From an uncultured Clostridia bacterium (GTDB lineage: Bacteria; Bacillota; Clostridia; TANB77; CAG-508): a stretch of 48,582 bases of DNA. Within the stretch, counting starts at the first letter, position 1, and the number at the start of each line of letters is the position of its first letter. Positions 16,290 through 24,997 of this stretch are shown one piece after another. The notes under the pieces are model-generated. The model was given only the letters and a program-made list of their open reading frames with translations, had not been told where the DNA came from and searched no databases. A program made the translations under genes and the position numbers. The stretch is taken from positions 1-48,582 of the forward strand of contig CAKOWP010000003.1 of assembly GCA_934122385.1 (NCBI GenBank), written 5' to 3'.

Positions 16290-16318
16290 TTGCAAAATTA
16301 GTAGATTATTGATATTAT
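16290..16318 (+). promoter_or_regulatory. Sigma-A-type promoter of ftsE
   Basis: TTGCAA, a 17-bp spacer and TATTAT, about 70 bases before the ftsE ATG and just beyond element A2. Confidence 0.6.
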
Positions 16319-16387
16319 TTAGGAGATAAAAAATAAACAATTTTAATGGAAGAATATAGCAAAATTTAATGAGGAGAAGAATTAAAA

Positions 16388-17074
16388 ATGATAGAATTTA
16401 GAAATGTATCAAAAACATACGACACAGGAACAAAAGCTGTAAAAAATGCAAACTTTGTAATAGACAAAGGAGAATTTGCATTTTTAGTAGGAACATCAGG
16501 AAGCGGAAAATCAACACTAATAAAACTAATATTAAAAGAAGAAGAACCAACATCAGGAAATATCATAATAAATGGAAAAGACACAACATTCTTAAAACAA
16601 AGTAGAGTACCATATTTAAGAAGAAGTATGGGAGTTGTGTTCCAAGACTTTAGACTATTACCAGACAAAACAGTATATGACAATGTAGCATATGCAATGT
16701 ACATAGTTAGAGCAACACCAAGACATATAAGAAGGCAAGTACCAATGGTTTTATCTTTAGTAGGCTTAAGTGGAAAAGCAAAAATGTATCCAAATGAATT
16801 ATCAGGTGGAGAGCAACAAAGAGTTGCATTAGCAAGAGCTCTAGTAAATAACCCATCAATGTTGATAGCAGACGAACCAACAGGAAACTTAGACCCAGAT
16901 ACAGCTTGGGACATTATGAATTTATTAAATGAAATAAACATGAGAGGAACAACAGTAGTAGTAGCAACACATGCAAAAGATATAGTAGATAAAATGAAAA
17001 AAAGAGTAATACACATAGAAAAAGGCAGCATTGTAAGAGATGATAAAAAAGGTGGTTATGATAGTGAAATATAA
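16388..17074 (+). CDS. ftsE: Cell division ATP-binding protein FtsE
   Basis: A 228-residue ABC ATPase. Walker A is GTSGSGKST (35-43), the signature motif LSGGEQQR (138-145) and Walker B MLIADEPTGNLDP (158-170). The N-terminal IEFRNVSKTY is typical of FtsE. FtsE with FtsX uses ATP binding to switch on peptidoglycan hydrolases at the membrane during division or elongation. A GAGGAGAAG site precedes the ATG. It overlaps ftsX. The following two M23 peptidase genes are the expected extracellular partners of the complex. Confidence 0.97.
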   Translation: MIEFRNVSKTYDTGTKAVKNANFVIDKGEFAFLVGTSGSGKSTLIKLILKEEEPTSGNIIINGKDTTFLKQSRVPYLRRSMGVVFQDFRLLPDKTVYDNVAYAMYIVRATPRHIRRQVPMVLSLVGLSGKAKMYPNELSGGEQQRVALARALVNNPSMLIADEPTGNLDPDTAWDIMNLLNEINMRGTTVVVATHAKDIVDKMKKRVIHIEKGSIVRDDKKGGYDSEI

Positions 17075-17960
17075 TATATTTGGATATTTAATTGGAGAAG
17101 GATTTAGTAATGTTTTTAAAAACAAAAAATCAACAGGAGCATCATTGATGATAATGTGTGCTACAATGATAATATTTGGAATATTTCTAATTCTTGGAGA
17201 AAATATAAATCATTTTGTAGATGAAATAAAATCTGAACAAGGATTTCAAGTTTTTTTGAATAAGGATGCAACAGATGAAGAAATTCAGAAAGTCGGAGAA
17301 GAAATAAGGGCATTGGATGGAGTAAGCACAGCAGATTATAAAGATAAAGAATACGCTTTAAATACAATGAAAGAAAAATTAGGAGATAGGGCAGAATTAA
17401 TTGAAGGCTATGGACCAGACTATTTCCCACCATCTTATGTTGTTACATTAACAGACTTAAATATGAGTAAAGATGTACAAAATAAAATAATGGAATTCGA
17501 TAATGTTACTAAAATTACAAGTAGTGACCAAACTGTATCAACATTATTAGGACTAGCAAGAGGAATTAAACTTGTTACTGGAATAATTTTAGCATTATTA
17601 ATAGTAATATCAATATTTATAATATCAAACACAATAAAATTAACAGTACATGCAAGAAGAAAAGAAATTTCAATTATGAAGTATGTTGGTGCAACTAACA
17701 ACTTTATAAGATGGCCATTTATAGTTGAGGGTATGATAATAGGAATATTTGCAAGTATAATCTCAATTGTTATAGTAGGTGGAGCATATAGTTTATTTGC
17801 AGAACAAGCGGTAAATGCACAATTTATGCAAGCTATAAATATGAGTTTAGTTGGATTTAAAGATATGATATCTTCAATAATATTTGTGTATATGTTATTA
17901 GGAATTGGAATTGGTGCACTAGGAAGTGTAATTTCAATGAGAAAATATTTAAAAGTATAG
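17064..17960 (+). CDS. ftsX: Cell division protein FtsX
   Basis: A 298-residue membrane protein of the FtsX/MacB family: one N-terminal membrane helix, an extracellular domain (about 50-160) with EQGFQVFLNKDATDEEIQKV, and three C-terminal helices. The family segment ISIMKYVGATNNFIRWPFIVEG links the second and third helices (named by its ends). It carries the FtsE signal across the membrane to M23 hydrolases. I chose the GTG at 17064 because AAGGTGG lies eight bases upstream; ATGs at 17040 and 17058 are in frame but badly spaced. It overlaps the end of ftsE by 11 bases. Confidence 0.94.
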   Translation: MKYNIFGYLIGEGFSNVFKNKKSTGASLMIMCATMIIFGIFLILGENINHFVDEIKSEQGFQVFLNKDATDEEIQKVGEEIRALDGVSTADYKDKEYALNTMKEKLGDRAELIEGYGPDYFPPSYVVTLTDLNMSKDVQNKIMEFDNVTKITSSDQTVSTLLGLARGIKLVTGIILALLIVISIFIISNTIKLTVHARRKEISIMKYVGATNNFIRWPFIVEGMIIGIFASIISIVIVGGAYSLFAEQAVNAQFMQAINMSLVGFKDMISSIIFVYMLLGIGIGALGSVISMRKYLKV

Positions 17961-17990
17961 TTTTAGATTTGTAAAATAACACAAGATTTG

Positions 17991-18050
17991 GCATCCAAAA
18001 TTTTGAAAAAATTTTGGATGATGATGAGCGAACGGAGTGAGCGAAAGGGG
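17991..18050 (+). repeat. Hairpin and GAGCGAACGGAGTGAGCGA repeat before the first M23 gene
   Basis: A perfect hairpin of about 13 bp (CATCCAAAATTTT / AATTTTGGATG) is followed by GAGCGAACGGAGTGAGCGA, a tandem-like sequence resembling the tips of elements A2 and A3. There is no T-tract. It lies between ftsX and the M23 start, probably within one transcript. Confidence 0.55.
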
Positions 18051-18056
18051 AGAAAC

Positions 18057-19268
18057 ATGCGCAAGGGTTTATCAATAATATTAATCTTAATAATTTGTTT
18101 TGTTACAACATTTGCGTATGCTGAAGACAATGACACAAACAATACAACAGACCTACAAACGCAAAGAAGTGATTTGCAGAATCAATTAGACGAAGCAAAC
18201 GGACAATTAGATAATGTTCAAAGCAATTTATCAGAAAACCTACAACAAGTAGAAAAACTAGATAACAAAATAGAAACGGCAGAACAAGAGTTGTCAGAAC
18301 AAGAAAGTAAAATTACAGAATTAAAAAATAATATTGAAGAAATAGAAAGTGAACTAAATGATGTAACAGATAAATATGATAGACAAGTTGAACTTTTTAA
18401 AAACAGAATGGTGGCAATTTATGAATCTGGAGACACAAAATACCTAGATGTTTTGCTAAGGTCAAGAAGTATTTCAGATTTTTTATCTAGTTATTATATA
18501 ATAACAGAGTTGACACAAATTGATGAAGATTTGTTAACAGATTTGGAAACAAAGAAAAAGACAATAGATTTATCTAAACAAAAACTAGAAAATGAAAAAG
18601 AAGAATTAGCAACAATAGTAGAAAATCAAACAAGAACAACAAGAACCTTACAAAATACAAAAAAAATGAGAGAGAGTTTTATAGCAAAACTTTCTGATGA
18701 AGAAAAAGATTTACAAAGCAAAATTGACGAAATTAATGTACAATATGAAGAAGTAAATAAACAAATTTTAGCATTAGCTCAAGATGGAATAGATACTGCA
18801 TATATTGGAGGAGAACTTGCATGGCCAGTTCCTGGATATACAAGAATTACATCAAAATATGCAATGAGAGTTCATCCAATAACAGGACAATACAAGCTTC
18901 ATACAGGTGTTGACATAGGTGCACCAGAGGGAGCAAATTTTGTTGCAGCAAATGATGGAATAGTAACAAAGGCAGGACTTAATGCAGCATATGGAAATAT
19001 GGTAATAATAGACCATGGTGGAGGAGTTTCAACATTATATGCACATGGCTCAGAAATTTTAGTTGAAGTTGGACAAACTGTGAAAAGAGGAGACGCTATT
19101 TTGAAAGTAGGTTCAACTGGATATTCAACAGGGCCACATGCTCATTTTGAAGTTAGAATTAATGGTGTGCCAACTGATCCGTTGCCATATATAACAAATG
19201 GCTTAATACCAGGTGAAAATAATGACAGTGATAGTGATAATAATACTATTACAAATAATACAAATTAA
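18057..19268 (+). CDS. Secreted M23 peptidase with coiled coil (FtsX partner type)
   Basis: A 403-residue exported protein: a signal peptide (GLSIILILIICFVTTFAYA), a long coiled-coil region (about 30-245) and a C-terminal LytM/M23 domain. The zinc ligands are visible: H282 and D286 in LHTGVDIG, and HAHFEV with H361 and H363. This EnvC/PcsB-like architecture fits a hydrolase or hydrolase activator controlled by FtsEX. The coiled coil contains MVAIYESGDTKYLDVLLRS, which also occurs almost unchanged in the next gene, so the two are paralogues. The start at 18057 follows AAGGGGAG; upstream in-frame codons would place the signal peptide too deep. The C-terminus is an Asn/Asp/Ser-rich tail. Confidence 0.88.
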   Translation: MRKGLSIILILIICFVTTFAYAEDNDTNNTTDLQTQRSDLQNQLDEANGQLDNVQSNLSENLQQVEKLDNKIETAEQELSEQESKITELKNNIEEIESELNDVTDKYDRQVELFKNRMVAIYESGDTKYLDVLLRSRSISDFLSSYYIITELTQIDEDLLTDLETKKKTIDLSKQKLENEKEELATIVENQTRTTRTLQNTKKMRESFIAKLSDEEKDLQSKIDEINVQYEEVNKQILALAQDGIDTAYIGGELAWPVPGYTRITSKYAMRVHPITGQYKLHTGVDIGAPEGANFVAANDGIVTKAGLNAAYGNMVIIDHGGGVSTLYAHGSEILVEVGQTVKRGDAILKVGSTGYSTGPHAHFEVRINGVPTDPLPYITNGLIPGENNDSDSDNNTITNNTN

Positions 19269-19297
19269 TCAAAAATGATGGGAACAAATAAAACATT

Positions 19298-19328
19298 AGA
19301 AAAATAAACTTTATAGTTTATTTTCTTA
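19298..19328 (+). terminator. Hairpin between the two M23 genes
   Basis: AGAAAAATAAACT / AGTTTATTTTCT with a 4-base loop, followed by TA. A weak terminator or mRNA-stability hairpin. Confidence 0.5.
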
Positions 19329-19356
19329 TGTGAAAAAATAAAGAGGAGAGAAACAT

Positions 19357-20625
19357 ATGAAAAATATATGTCAAAAAATTACAGGAACTTTATTAGCAAC
19401 AATAATTTTAGCAAGTACAAATATATCGTTAGCTGTTACTCAGTCAGAAATAAATAAACAAAAAGCACAACAAAATCAGATAAGTAATCAAATAGACGAA
19501 GCACAAGAAAAACAAAGAGAAGTAGAAAATCAAAAATCAGAAACTATGAAACAAGTTGAGTCTATTAGTTCGCAAATAGACAGTTATGAAAGCCAAATAA
19601 GTGATTTAGATAATCAAATAGCTCAATCTAATGAAAAAATAAAGGAACAAGAAAAAAAATTGGCGCAAGCAGAGGAAGATTATAAAAATCAAGAAGAACT
19701 AATAAAACAAAGAATGGTTGCAATATATGTATCTGGTGACACTTCTTATTTAGATGTATTATTAAGTTCAAAAAATTTAAGTGACTTTATTTCTAGTTAT
19801 TATCTAGTTTCAGAAGTTACACAAATGGATGCAGACTTACTTGAAAAAATACAAAAACAAAAAGAAGAAATAGAAACAGCTAAAAAAGAGATAGAAACAA
19901 ATAAAGAACAATTAACAACTGCAAAATCAAGTAAAGAAAGTGTATCTGCAGAACTAAAAACTGCTAAATCAGAAAAAGACAAATATGTTGCTCAATTGTC
20001 TGACCAAGAAAAAGAATTGGAGCAAGAAATACAAGAATTAAAACAAGCAAATGCTAAAATGGATAGCGAAATTAAAGCTAATGAGACAAAATATAAGAAA
20101 CAATTGGAAGAATTAGCAAGACAAGAAAATGAAAAAAATAATAGTAATAATAGTAATAAAAACAATGGAAATAAAAATAATGGAAGTAATAATGCTACTC
20201 CAACAGGTTCAGGATATTTTATGAGACCGGTAAGTGGTGGCTCAATATCAACAAATGGATATTATTCAAGTGGAAAATTCCATGGAGCAATAGATTATGC
20301 GGTTTCATTAGGAACCCCTGTATATGCAGCAGCAGCAGGTGTTGTAATGTCTACAGCTAATTTAAGTGGAAGCTATGGTACATATGTTGTTATAAGACAT
20401 GCAAATGGAATGCAATCATATTATGGACATGGTACATATGGTTCAATATGTGTATCTCCTGGACAAACAGTAAGCAAAGGTCAACAAATAATGCTTAGTG
20501 GTAGTACAGGAAATTCAAGTGGACCACATTTACATTTTGAATTAAGAGTTTCACCATATAGTTACAATGGTTATGCTACTGGATATGGACAAGATTCAAG
20601 AGTTAATCCTGCAAATTATATGTAA
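19357..20625 (+). CDS. Secreted M23 peptidase with coiled coil, paralogue of the preceding gene
   Basis: A 422-residue exported protein with a signal peptide (MKNICQKITGTLLATIILAS) and coiled coils at about 30-120 and 160-270. A short Asn/Ser/Gly linker precedes an M23 domain whose ligands H309 and D313 lie in FHGAIDYA and H391 and H393 in HLHFEL. The segment MVAIYVSGDTSYLDVLLSS corresponds to one in the previous gene, showing tandem duplication followed by divergence. The catalytic domain is of a different subtype (YFMRPVSGGSISTNGYYSSG at its start). It is probably a second FtsEX-controlled or wall-remodelling hydrolase. A GAGGAGAG site precedes the ATG. Confidence 0.88.
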   Translation: MKNICQKITGTLLATIILASTNISLAVTQSEINKQKAQQNQISNQIDEAQEKQREVENQKSETMKQVESISSQIDSYESQISDLDNQIAQSNEKIKEQEKKLAQAEEDYKNQEELIKQRMVAIYVSGDTSYLDVLLSSKNLSDFISSYYLVSEVTQMDADLLEKIQKQKEEIETAKKEIETNKEQLTTAKSSKESVSAELKTAKSEKDKYVAQLSDQEKELEQEIQELKQANAKMDSEIKANETKYKKQLEELARQENEKNNSNNSNKNNGNKNNGSNNATPTGSGYFMRPVSGGSISTNGYYSSGKFHGAIDYAVSLGTPVYAAAAGVVMSTANLSGSYGTYVVIRHANGMQSYYGHGTYGSICVSPGQTVSKGQQIMLSGSTGNSSGPHLHFELRVSPYSYNGYATGYGQDSRVNPANYM

Positions 20626-20667
20626 AAGAACATACATAAAATAAAAAAATATTAATATTTTAATATA

Positions 20668-20688
20668 GAGCGGATAGATATTCCGCTC
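20668..20688. repeat. Small hairpin upstream of the ctp gene
   Basis: GAGCGGA and TCCGCTC form a 7-bp GC-rich stem 28 bases before the start codon, in otherwise AT-rich DNA. It could pause polymerase or protect the mRNA; no T-tract follows. Confidence 0.5.
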
Positions 20689-20715
20689 AAAATTTATGAA
20701 AGGTGTAGGTAGAAA

Positions 20716-21918
20716 ATGAAAAAGGAGAAAAAGTATCAAATTTATAAAATTATAATGATAGTTGCAATAGCTGTATTTATCACATTTATGGTTACATCAT
20801 TATCATTATATACTTATTTTGTTAAAAATCCTGTATCAGTAAGTTCTAGTAATACAAGCAAAAGTCTAAGTAGTAAATTAGCAAGATATAAAGAAATAAT
20901 AAATCAATACTACTTAGGAGATGTAGACGAGACAAAACTTGAAGAAGGTGCTATAAAAGGTTATATTGAAGGCTTAGGCGATCCATATACGGAATATATT
21001 TCTAAAGAAGATATGGATAGTTATTTAGATGATACTATGGGAAATTTTGTTGGTATAGGAATATATATGATAAAAAATACACAATATGATAGAATCCAAG
21101 TATTATCAACAATAAAAGGTGGACCAGCAGAAAAAGCAGGAATTCAAGCAGGAGACTTAATAATATCTGTTGATGGTGTTGAATATAAAGCAGATGATAT
21201 GACAACAGCATCAAATAATATAAAAGGTGAAGAAGGAACAAAGGTTACTGTAGAGTTATTAAGAGGTGCAGAAACTGTTAAATATGAATTAACGAGAGAA
21301 AAAGTAAAAGTTAATCAAGTTGAAGGAAAAGTAATTTCAAATAATATAGGATATATAAAATTTACATCATTTGACGAAACAACAGCAGAAGATTTTAAAG
21401 CAAAATATGAAGAACTATCTAAGCAAAACATAAAATCATTAATTATAGATTTAAGAAATAATGGTGGAGGAATTGTTGACCAAGCTTTAGAGATAGCAGA
21501 TTATATGACAGATAAAGATTCAGTTCTATTATATGAAGTTGACAAAAACAATAAAGAAACTGTAAAAAAAGCAAAAGAAGATCCAATAATTAATATGCCA
21601 ATAATTATATTAACAAATGAAAACACAGCAAGTGCTTCAGAAATTTTGGCAGGAGCATTAAAAGACTTGGGTAAAGCAAAAACAGTCGGAACAACAACAT
21701 ATGGAAAAGGTGTAATACAACAAATTCTAAAACTTAATGATGGAAGTGGGTTGAAAATAACAATTGAAGAATATCAAACTCCAAATAAAAATAAAATCAA
21801 CAAAGTTGGAATTGAACCAGATGAGAAGGTAGAATTACCAGATAGTGTAAGTAATCCTTTAAATGTTAAAGAAAGTGAAGATACTCAACTTCAAAAAGCA
21901 ATAGAAATGTTAAAATAA
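20716..21918 (+). CDS. C-terminal processing protease (S41 family)
   Basis: A 400-residue membrane-anchored serine protease: one N-terminal helix (about 11-33), a short N-terminal region with GLGDPYTEYISKEDM, a PDZ domain (about 110-195; VLSTIKGGPAEKAGIQAGD) and a catalytic domain. The Ser of the Ser/Lys dyad lies in NENTASASEILAGAL (about 306-308) and the Lys is K331 in TTYGKGVIQ. Ctp proteases trim extracytoplasmic proteins. CtpA and CtpB family members next to ftsEX in Firmicutes act in wall hydrolase control or sporulation signalling. An AAAGGTGTAGG site precedes the ATG. Confidence 0.94.
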   Translation: MKKEKKYQIYKIIMIVAIAVFITFMVTSLSLYTYFVKNPVSVSSSNTSKSLSSKLARYKEIINQYYLGDVDETKLEEGAIKGYIEGLGDPYTEYISKEDMDSYLDDTMGNFVGIGIYMIKNTQYDRIQVLSTIKGGPAEKAGIQAGDLIISVDGVEYKADDMTTASNNIKGEEGTKVTVELLRGAETVKYELTREKVKVNQVEGKVISNNIGYIKFTSFDETTAEDFKAKYEELSKQNIKSLIIDLRNNGGGIVDQALEIADYMTDKDSVLLYEVDKNNKETVKKAKEDPIINMPIIILTNENTASASEILAGALKDLGKAKTVGTTTYGKGVIQQILKLNDGSGLKITIEEYQTPNKNKINKVGIEPDEKVELPDSVSNPLNVKESEDTQLQKAIEMLK

Positions 21919-21999
21919 ATAATAAGAGTTATAACTTTTAGGTAATAAAAATATAAAAGTAAGAATATTAACTAGTAATAATTTAGAAAGGTTAGAAAA

Positions 22000-22596
22000 A
22001 TGAATTTAGCAAATAAATTAACAATTTTTAGAATAATACTTGTACCAATAATGGTCATAATACCATTTTTAGGAATACAAGGAGATGTATGTGGAATACC
22101 AATATCATGCTTAATTATAGATTTGATATTTATAATAGCATCACTAACAGACAAATTAGATGGATATATAGCAAGAAGTAGAAATCAAGTAACAACATTT
22201 GGAAAATTTTTAGATCCATTAGCAGATAAAATTTTAGTATTAACAGCAATGATTATGCTGGTAGAAATGGGAAGATTACCAGCTTGGATACCAGTAATAG
22301 TACTGGCTAGAGAATTTATTGTTTCTGGATATAGATTAATCGCCGTAGAAAAAGGCGGAAAAGTAATAGCTGCATCAGTATGGGGAAAAATGAAAACAGT
22401 TACACAAATGATAGCTATAATATTAGCATTTGTTGATATAAATGCATTTGGAAAGTGCTTTACAGGAGAATTAACAGGAATTTCATTAGGTTTAAATTTA
22501 GTAGTTACTTTGATGATGATAATTCAAACAATAGCAACGATATTCTCTGGATATGAGTATTTAAAAGATGGAAAAGAATTATTTAAAGATTGCTAA
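22000..22596 (+). CDS. pgsA: CDP-diacylglycerol-glycerol-3-phosphate 3-phosphatidyltransferase
   Basis: A 198-residue polytopic membrane enzyme that makes phosphatidylglycerol phosphate, the first committed step to phosphatidylglycerol and cardiolipin. The CDP-alcohol phosphotransferase motif is complete: D51, D54, G55, A58, R59, G68, D72 and D76 in LTDKLDGYIARSRNQ and FGKFLDPLADK. PgsA-specific features are the N-terminal NLANKLTIFRIILVP and the segment WIPVIVLAREFIVSGYR. A GAAAGG site precedes the ATG. Length is slightly above average because of an insert near residues 25-40 (FLGIQGDVCGIPIS). Confidence 0.95.
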   Translation: MNLANKLTIFRIILVPIMVIIPFLGIQGDVCGIPISCLIIDLIFIIASLTDKLDGYIARSRNQVTTFGKFLDPLADKILVLTAMIMLVEMGRLPAWIPVIVLAREFIVSGYRLIAVEKGGKVIAASVWGKMKTVTQMIAIILAFVDINAFGKCFTGELTGISLGLNLVVTLMMIIQTIATIFSGYEYLKDGKELFKDC

Positions 22597-22661
22597 ATGT
22601 AATAAAAGGTAGAGAAAAATAAAATTTTATGGCCGTTTTGAATAAAGTTATAACAAAAAGC

Positions 22662-22690
22662 TTGACAAATTCAAAAAACTGGCTTAATAT
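22662..22690 (+). promoter_or_regulatory. Strong sigma-A promoter of greA
   Basis: Consensus TTGACA, a 17-bp spacer and TAATAT. Transcription would start near 22697, giving a leader of about 128 bases before greA. Confidence 0.8.
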
Positions 22691-22698
22691 AGTATAAG

Positions 22699-22733
22699 TT
22701 TTAATGTCCTATTTAATATATAGGGCATTAATG
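22699..22733 (+). promoter_or_regulatory. Hairpin at the 5' end of the greA leader
   Basis: TTAATGTCCTAT and ATAGGGCATTAA form a 12-bp stem with one G-T pair immediately after the expected transcription start. A T-run (TTTTTTTTT, near 22748) follows about 15 bases later. It may be an attenuator or an mRNA-stabilising hairpin. Confidence 0.5.
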
Positions 22734-22824
22734 TTAATATAATATTATTTTTTTTTATATTTAATGCACATGAAAAGTTATAGTATAAAATTAGTGCATA
22801 AATAAAAATATGGAGGTTGTAAAA

Positions 22825-23301
22825 ATGGAAGAAAAAGAAGTAATCCTTACACAAGAGGGATATGATAATTTAGATAAAGAATTAAATTACTTAAAAACAG
22901 AAAAAAGATCTGAAATTGCAGAAAGAATTAAAGTTGCATTAGGATTTGGAGATTTATCAGAAAATTCAGAATATGACGAAGCAAAAAATGCTCAAGCAGA
23001 AAATGAAGTTAAAATAGCTGAATTAGAAAACAAATTAAGACATGCAAAAATTATTGATGAAAAAGAAATTGATACTGATACAGTTCAAGTAGGAAATACT
23101 GTAAAAGTATTAGATATTGAATTTGATGAGGAAGTAGAATATACAATAGTTGGTTCTACTGAAGTTGATTTAGCTGAAAATAAAATTTCTAATGAATCAC
23201 CTTTAGGGGCAGCTCTTTTAGGTGCTAAGAAAAAACAAACTGTTGAAGTTAATGCACCAGCTGGAATTATGAAATATAAAATATTAGATATTACAAAATA
23301 G
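22825..23301 (+). CDS. greA: Transcription elongation factor GreA
   Basis: A 158-residue protein, exactly the usual GreA length from the ATG at 22825. The N-terminal coiled coil (EVILTQEGYDNLDKELNYLK) carries the acidic tip GDLSENSEYDEAK, which enters the RNA polymerase secondary channel and triggers cleavage of backtracked RNA. The C-terminal FKBP-like domain ends with SPLGAALLGAKKKQTVEV and PAGIMKYKIL. An upstream in-frame ATG at 22810 overlaps the GGAGG ribosome binding site and is rejected. It has its own strong promoter and terminator, so it is a single-gene transcript. Confidence 0.97.
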   Translation: MEEKEVILTQEGYDNLDKELNYLKTEKRSEIAERIKVALGFGDLSENSEYDEAKNAQAENEVKIAELENKLRHAKIIDEKEIDTDTVQVGNTVKVLDIEFDEEVEYTIVGSTEVDLAENKISNESPLGAALLGAKKKQTVEVNAPAGIMKYKILDITK

Positions 23302-23341
23302 AAAATCGGAAATAGGGACTTATCTCTATTTCCGATTTTTT
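23302..23341. terminator. Bidirectional terminator between greA and deoD
   Basis: AAAATCGGAAATAGGGA / TCTCTATTTCCGATTTTT: a long stem with a 3- to 4-base loop, A-run and T-run on the two sides, between convergent genes. Confidence 0.92.
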
Positions 23342-23343
23342 CT

Positions 23344-24066
23344 CTAAATTTTTATAGCAGAATCTAATGCAAGTTTTATCATATTATTTAAACCTGTTTG
23401 ACGTTCTTCAGGTGTTGCAATATCTTTAATAAATTTTGAATCTACAACACTCATTAAGCAAGAAGCTTTTTTATTCAACAATTTAGCATTATAAAATAAA
23501 GCAAAAGCTTCCATTTCAGCAGCAACAGGATTAAAGTTATCAGGTATTCTATCTAAAAATTTATTAACATCAGTCATATAAACATCAAAACAATCAGTAC
23601 AAACAGTATTACCTGAAACAATATTTAAACTAGATTCCTTAGCTGTATTTTTAATTATAGAGTTAAGTTCATCATTAGAAGAAACTGTATGACAATTATC
23701 ATTATTTAAAGTTAAAGCGTAATTACTTTCTGAAAAAACATTTTCACTCAAAATAATATCAAATAATTTAAGTTCTGGTTTGTATCCTCCACAAGAACCT
23801 ATTCTAATAATATTTTCTACATCATAAAATTTAAATAATTCATATGTATAAATACCAACACTTGGCATTCCCATGCCATGGGCCATTACTGTTAATTCTT
23901 TTCCTTTGTAAGTGCCTGTATATGCATACATACCTCTAACTTGATTTACAAGTTTGCAATTTTCCATAAAATTTTCTGCTATATATTTTGCTCTTAATGG
24001 GTCTCCAGGCATTACAACTGTTTTTGCAATATCTTCTTTATTTGCTTCATTATGTGGTGTTGACAT
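23344..24066 (-). CDS. deoD: Purine nucleoside phosphorylase DeoD
   Basis: A 240-residue enzyme of the hexameric bacterial type that splits purine nucleosides with phosphate for base salvage. Recognisable parts are the N-terminal MSTPHN, TVVMPGDPLRAKYIAENF (phosphate loop, G21 and R25), GMGMPSVGIYTYEL, IRIGSCGG and the ribose-binding VAAEMEAFALF. By comparison with the E. coli enzyme the catalytic Asp corresponds to D209 (SVVDSK) and its partner Arg to R222 (EERQTG), so the active site is complete. An AAAGGAGGAA site precedes the ATG. It is transcribed alone, convergent to greA. Confidence 0.95.
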   Translation of the reverse strand: MSTPHNEANKEDIAKTVVMPGDPLRAKYIAENFMENCKLVNQVRGMYAYTGTYKGKELTVMAHGMGMPSVGIYTYELFKFYDVENIIRIGSCGGYKPELKLFDIILSENVFSESNYALTLNNDNCHTVSSNDELNSIIKNTAKESSLNIVSGNTVCTDCFDVYMTDVNKFLDRIPDNFNPVAAEMEAFALFYNAKLLNKKASCLMSVVDSKFIKDIATPEERQTGLNNMIKLALDSAIKI

Positions 24067-24092
24067 ATAAAATTCCTCCTTTGTTTTTTAAT

Positions 24093-24120
24093 ATTATATC
24101 ATATAAAAATAAAAAAGCAA
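24093..24120 (-). promoter_or_regulatory. Probable promoter of deoD
   Basis: On the minus strand TTGCTT, a 16-bp spacer and TATAAT, about 27 bases before the start codon. Confidence 0.5.
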
Positions 24121-24136
24121 TTATAGTAAAAAAATA

Positions 24137-24165
24137 TTGCAAAAAATAGTAAGTTATGATATAAA
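24137..24165 (+). promoter_or_regulatory. Sigma-A-type promoter of the phosphatase-kinase operon
   Basis: TTGCAA, a 17-bp spacer and TATAAA, about 50 bases before the PP2C start. Confidence 0.6.
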
Positions 24166-24213
24166 ATAAATTAAAGAAAAATAAGCTAATTACAAAAGAA
24201 CAGAGGTGAAATT

Positions 24214-24948
24214 ATGATAAAAGCTTATGCAAAATCAGATAAAGGAAAAGTAAGAGAAACAAACGAAGACTATTTTTATATTTCAAATTCACTAGACCAA
24301 GTGCAATTATACATATTAGCTGACGGAATGGGCGGATACAATGGAGGAGAAATAGCAAGCAAGTTAGCTGTAGAGACAGCAAAAAATTATATAGAAAATA
24401 ATTTTAAAGATATCGAAAAAGATAAAGATAGCATAATTCAATTATTAGGAAGCAGTATGGAATATGCAAATATGGTTGTATATGAAAAGGCGAAAGCAAC
24501 ACCAGAATTACAAGGAATGGGAACAACTTTAGAAATTTGTTTAATCTATAATAATAAAGTATATATAGGACACGTAGGAGATAGTAGAGTATATAGAATA
24601 CGTAAGCAATTTATACGAAAATTAACACAAGACCATAGTTATGTTCAAAAATTAGTAAAAGAAGGAACTATAACAAAAGAACAAGCAGTACATCATCCTC
24701 AAAAAAATATGTTAATGAAGGCATTAGGATGCAATGCATTTGTAGAACCAGATGTAATGGTAAAAGGATTTTTAAAAGATGATATTTTAATTATGTGTTC
24801 AGATGGTTTAACAAACTTAGTAGAGCAAGAAACATTATATGAAATGGCAACAAAAAATATAGAGCAAGCAACAAAAGATTTGGTGGAACTTGCAAAAGAT
24901 AGAGGCGGATATGACAACATAACAGTTGTTATTATAAAAAATATATAA
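24214..24948 (+). CDS. prpC: PP2C-type serine/threonine phosphatase
   Basis: A 244-residue metal-dependent phosphatase that reverses phosphorylation by the kinase encoded next. PP2C motifs run in order: GKVRETNEDYFYI (R14, D19), LADGMGGYNGGEIAS (D37), GMGTTLEICL, GHVGDSRVYRI, LTQDHSYVQKL, LIMCSDGLTN and YDNITVVII. The Asp residues that bind the two metal ions are all present. Length is normal for the PrpC/Stp family. An AGAGGTGA site precedes the ATG. The kinase gene follows after 49 bases, the standard arrangement. Confidence 0.95.
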   Translation: MIKAYAKSDKGKVRETNEDYFYISNSLDQVQLYILADGMGGYNGGEIASKLAVETAKNYIENNFKDIEKDKDSIIQLLGSSMEYANMVVYEKAKATPELQGMGTTLEICLIYNNKVYIGHVGDSRVYRIRKQFIRKLTQDHSYVQKLVKEGTITKEQAVHHPQKNMLMKALGCNAFVEPDVMVKGFLKDDILIMCSDGLTNLVEQETLYEMATKNIEQATKDLVELAKDRGGYDNITVVIIKNI

Positions 24949-24997
24949 CTGCTTACATTATGGCTTAAAAGCAATGTGATAAAAAGGAGAGAGAAGT

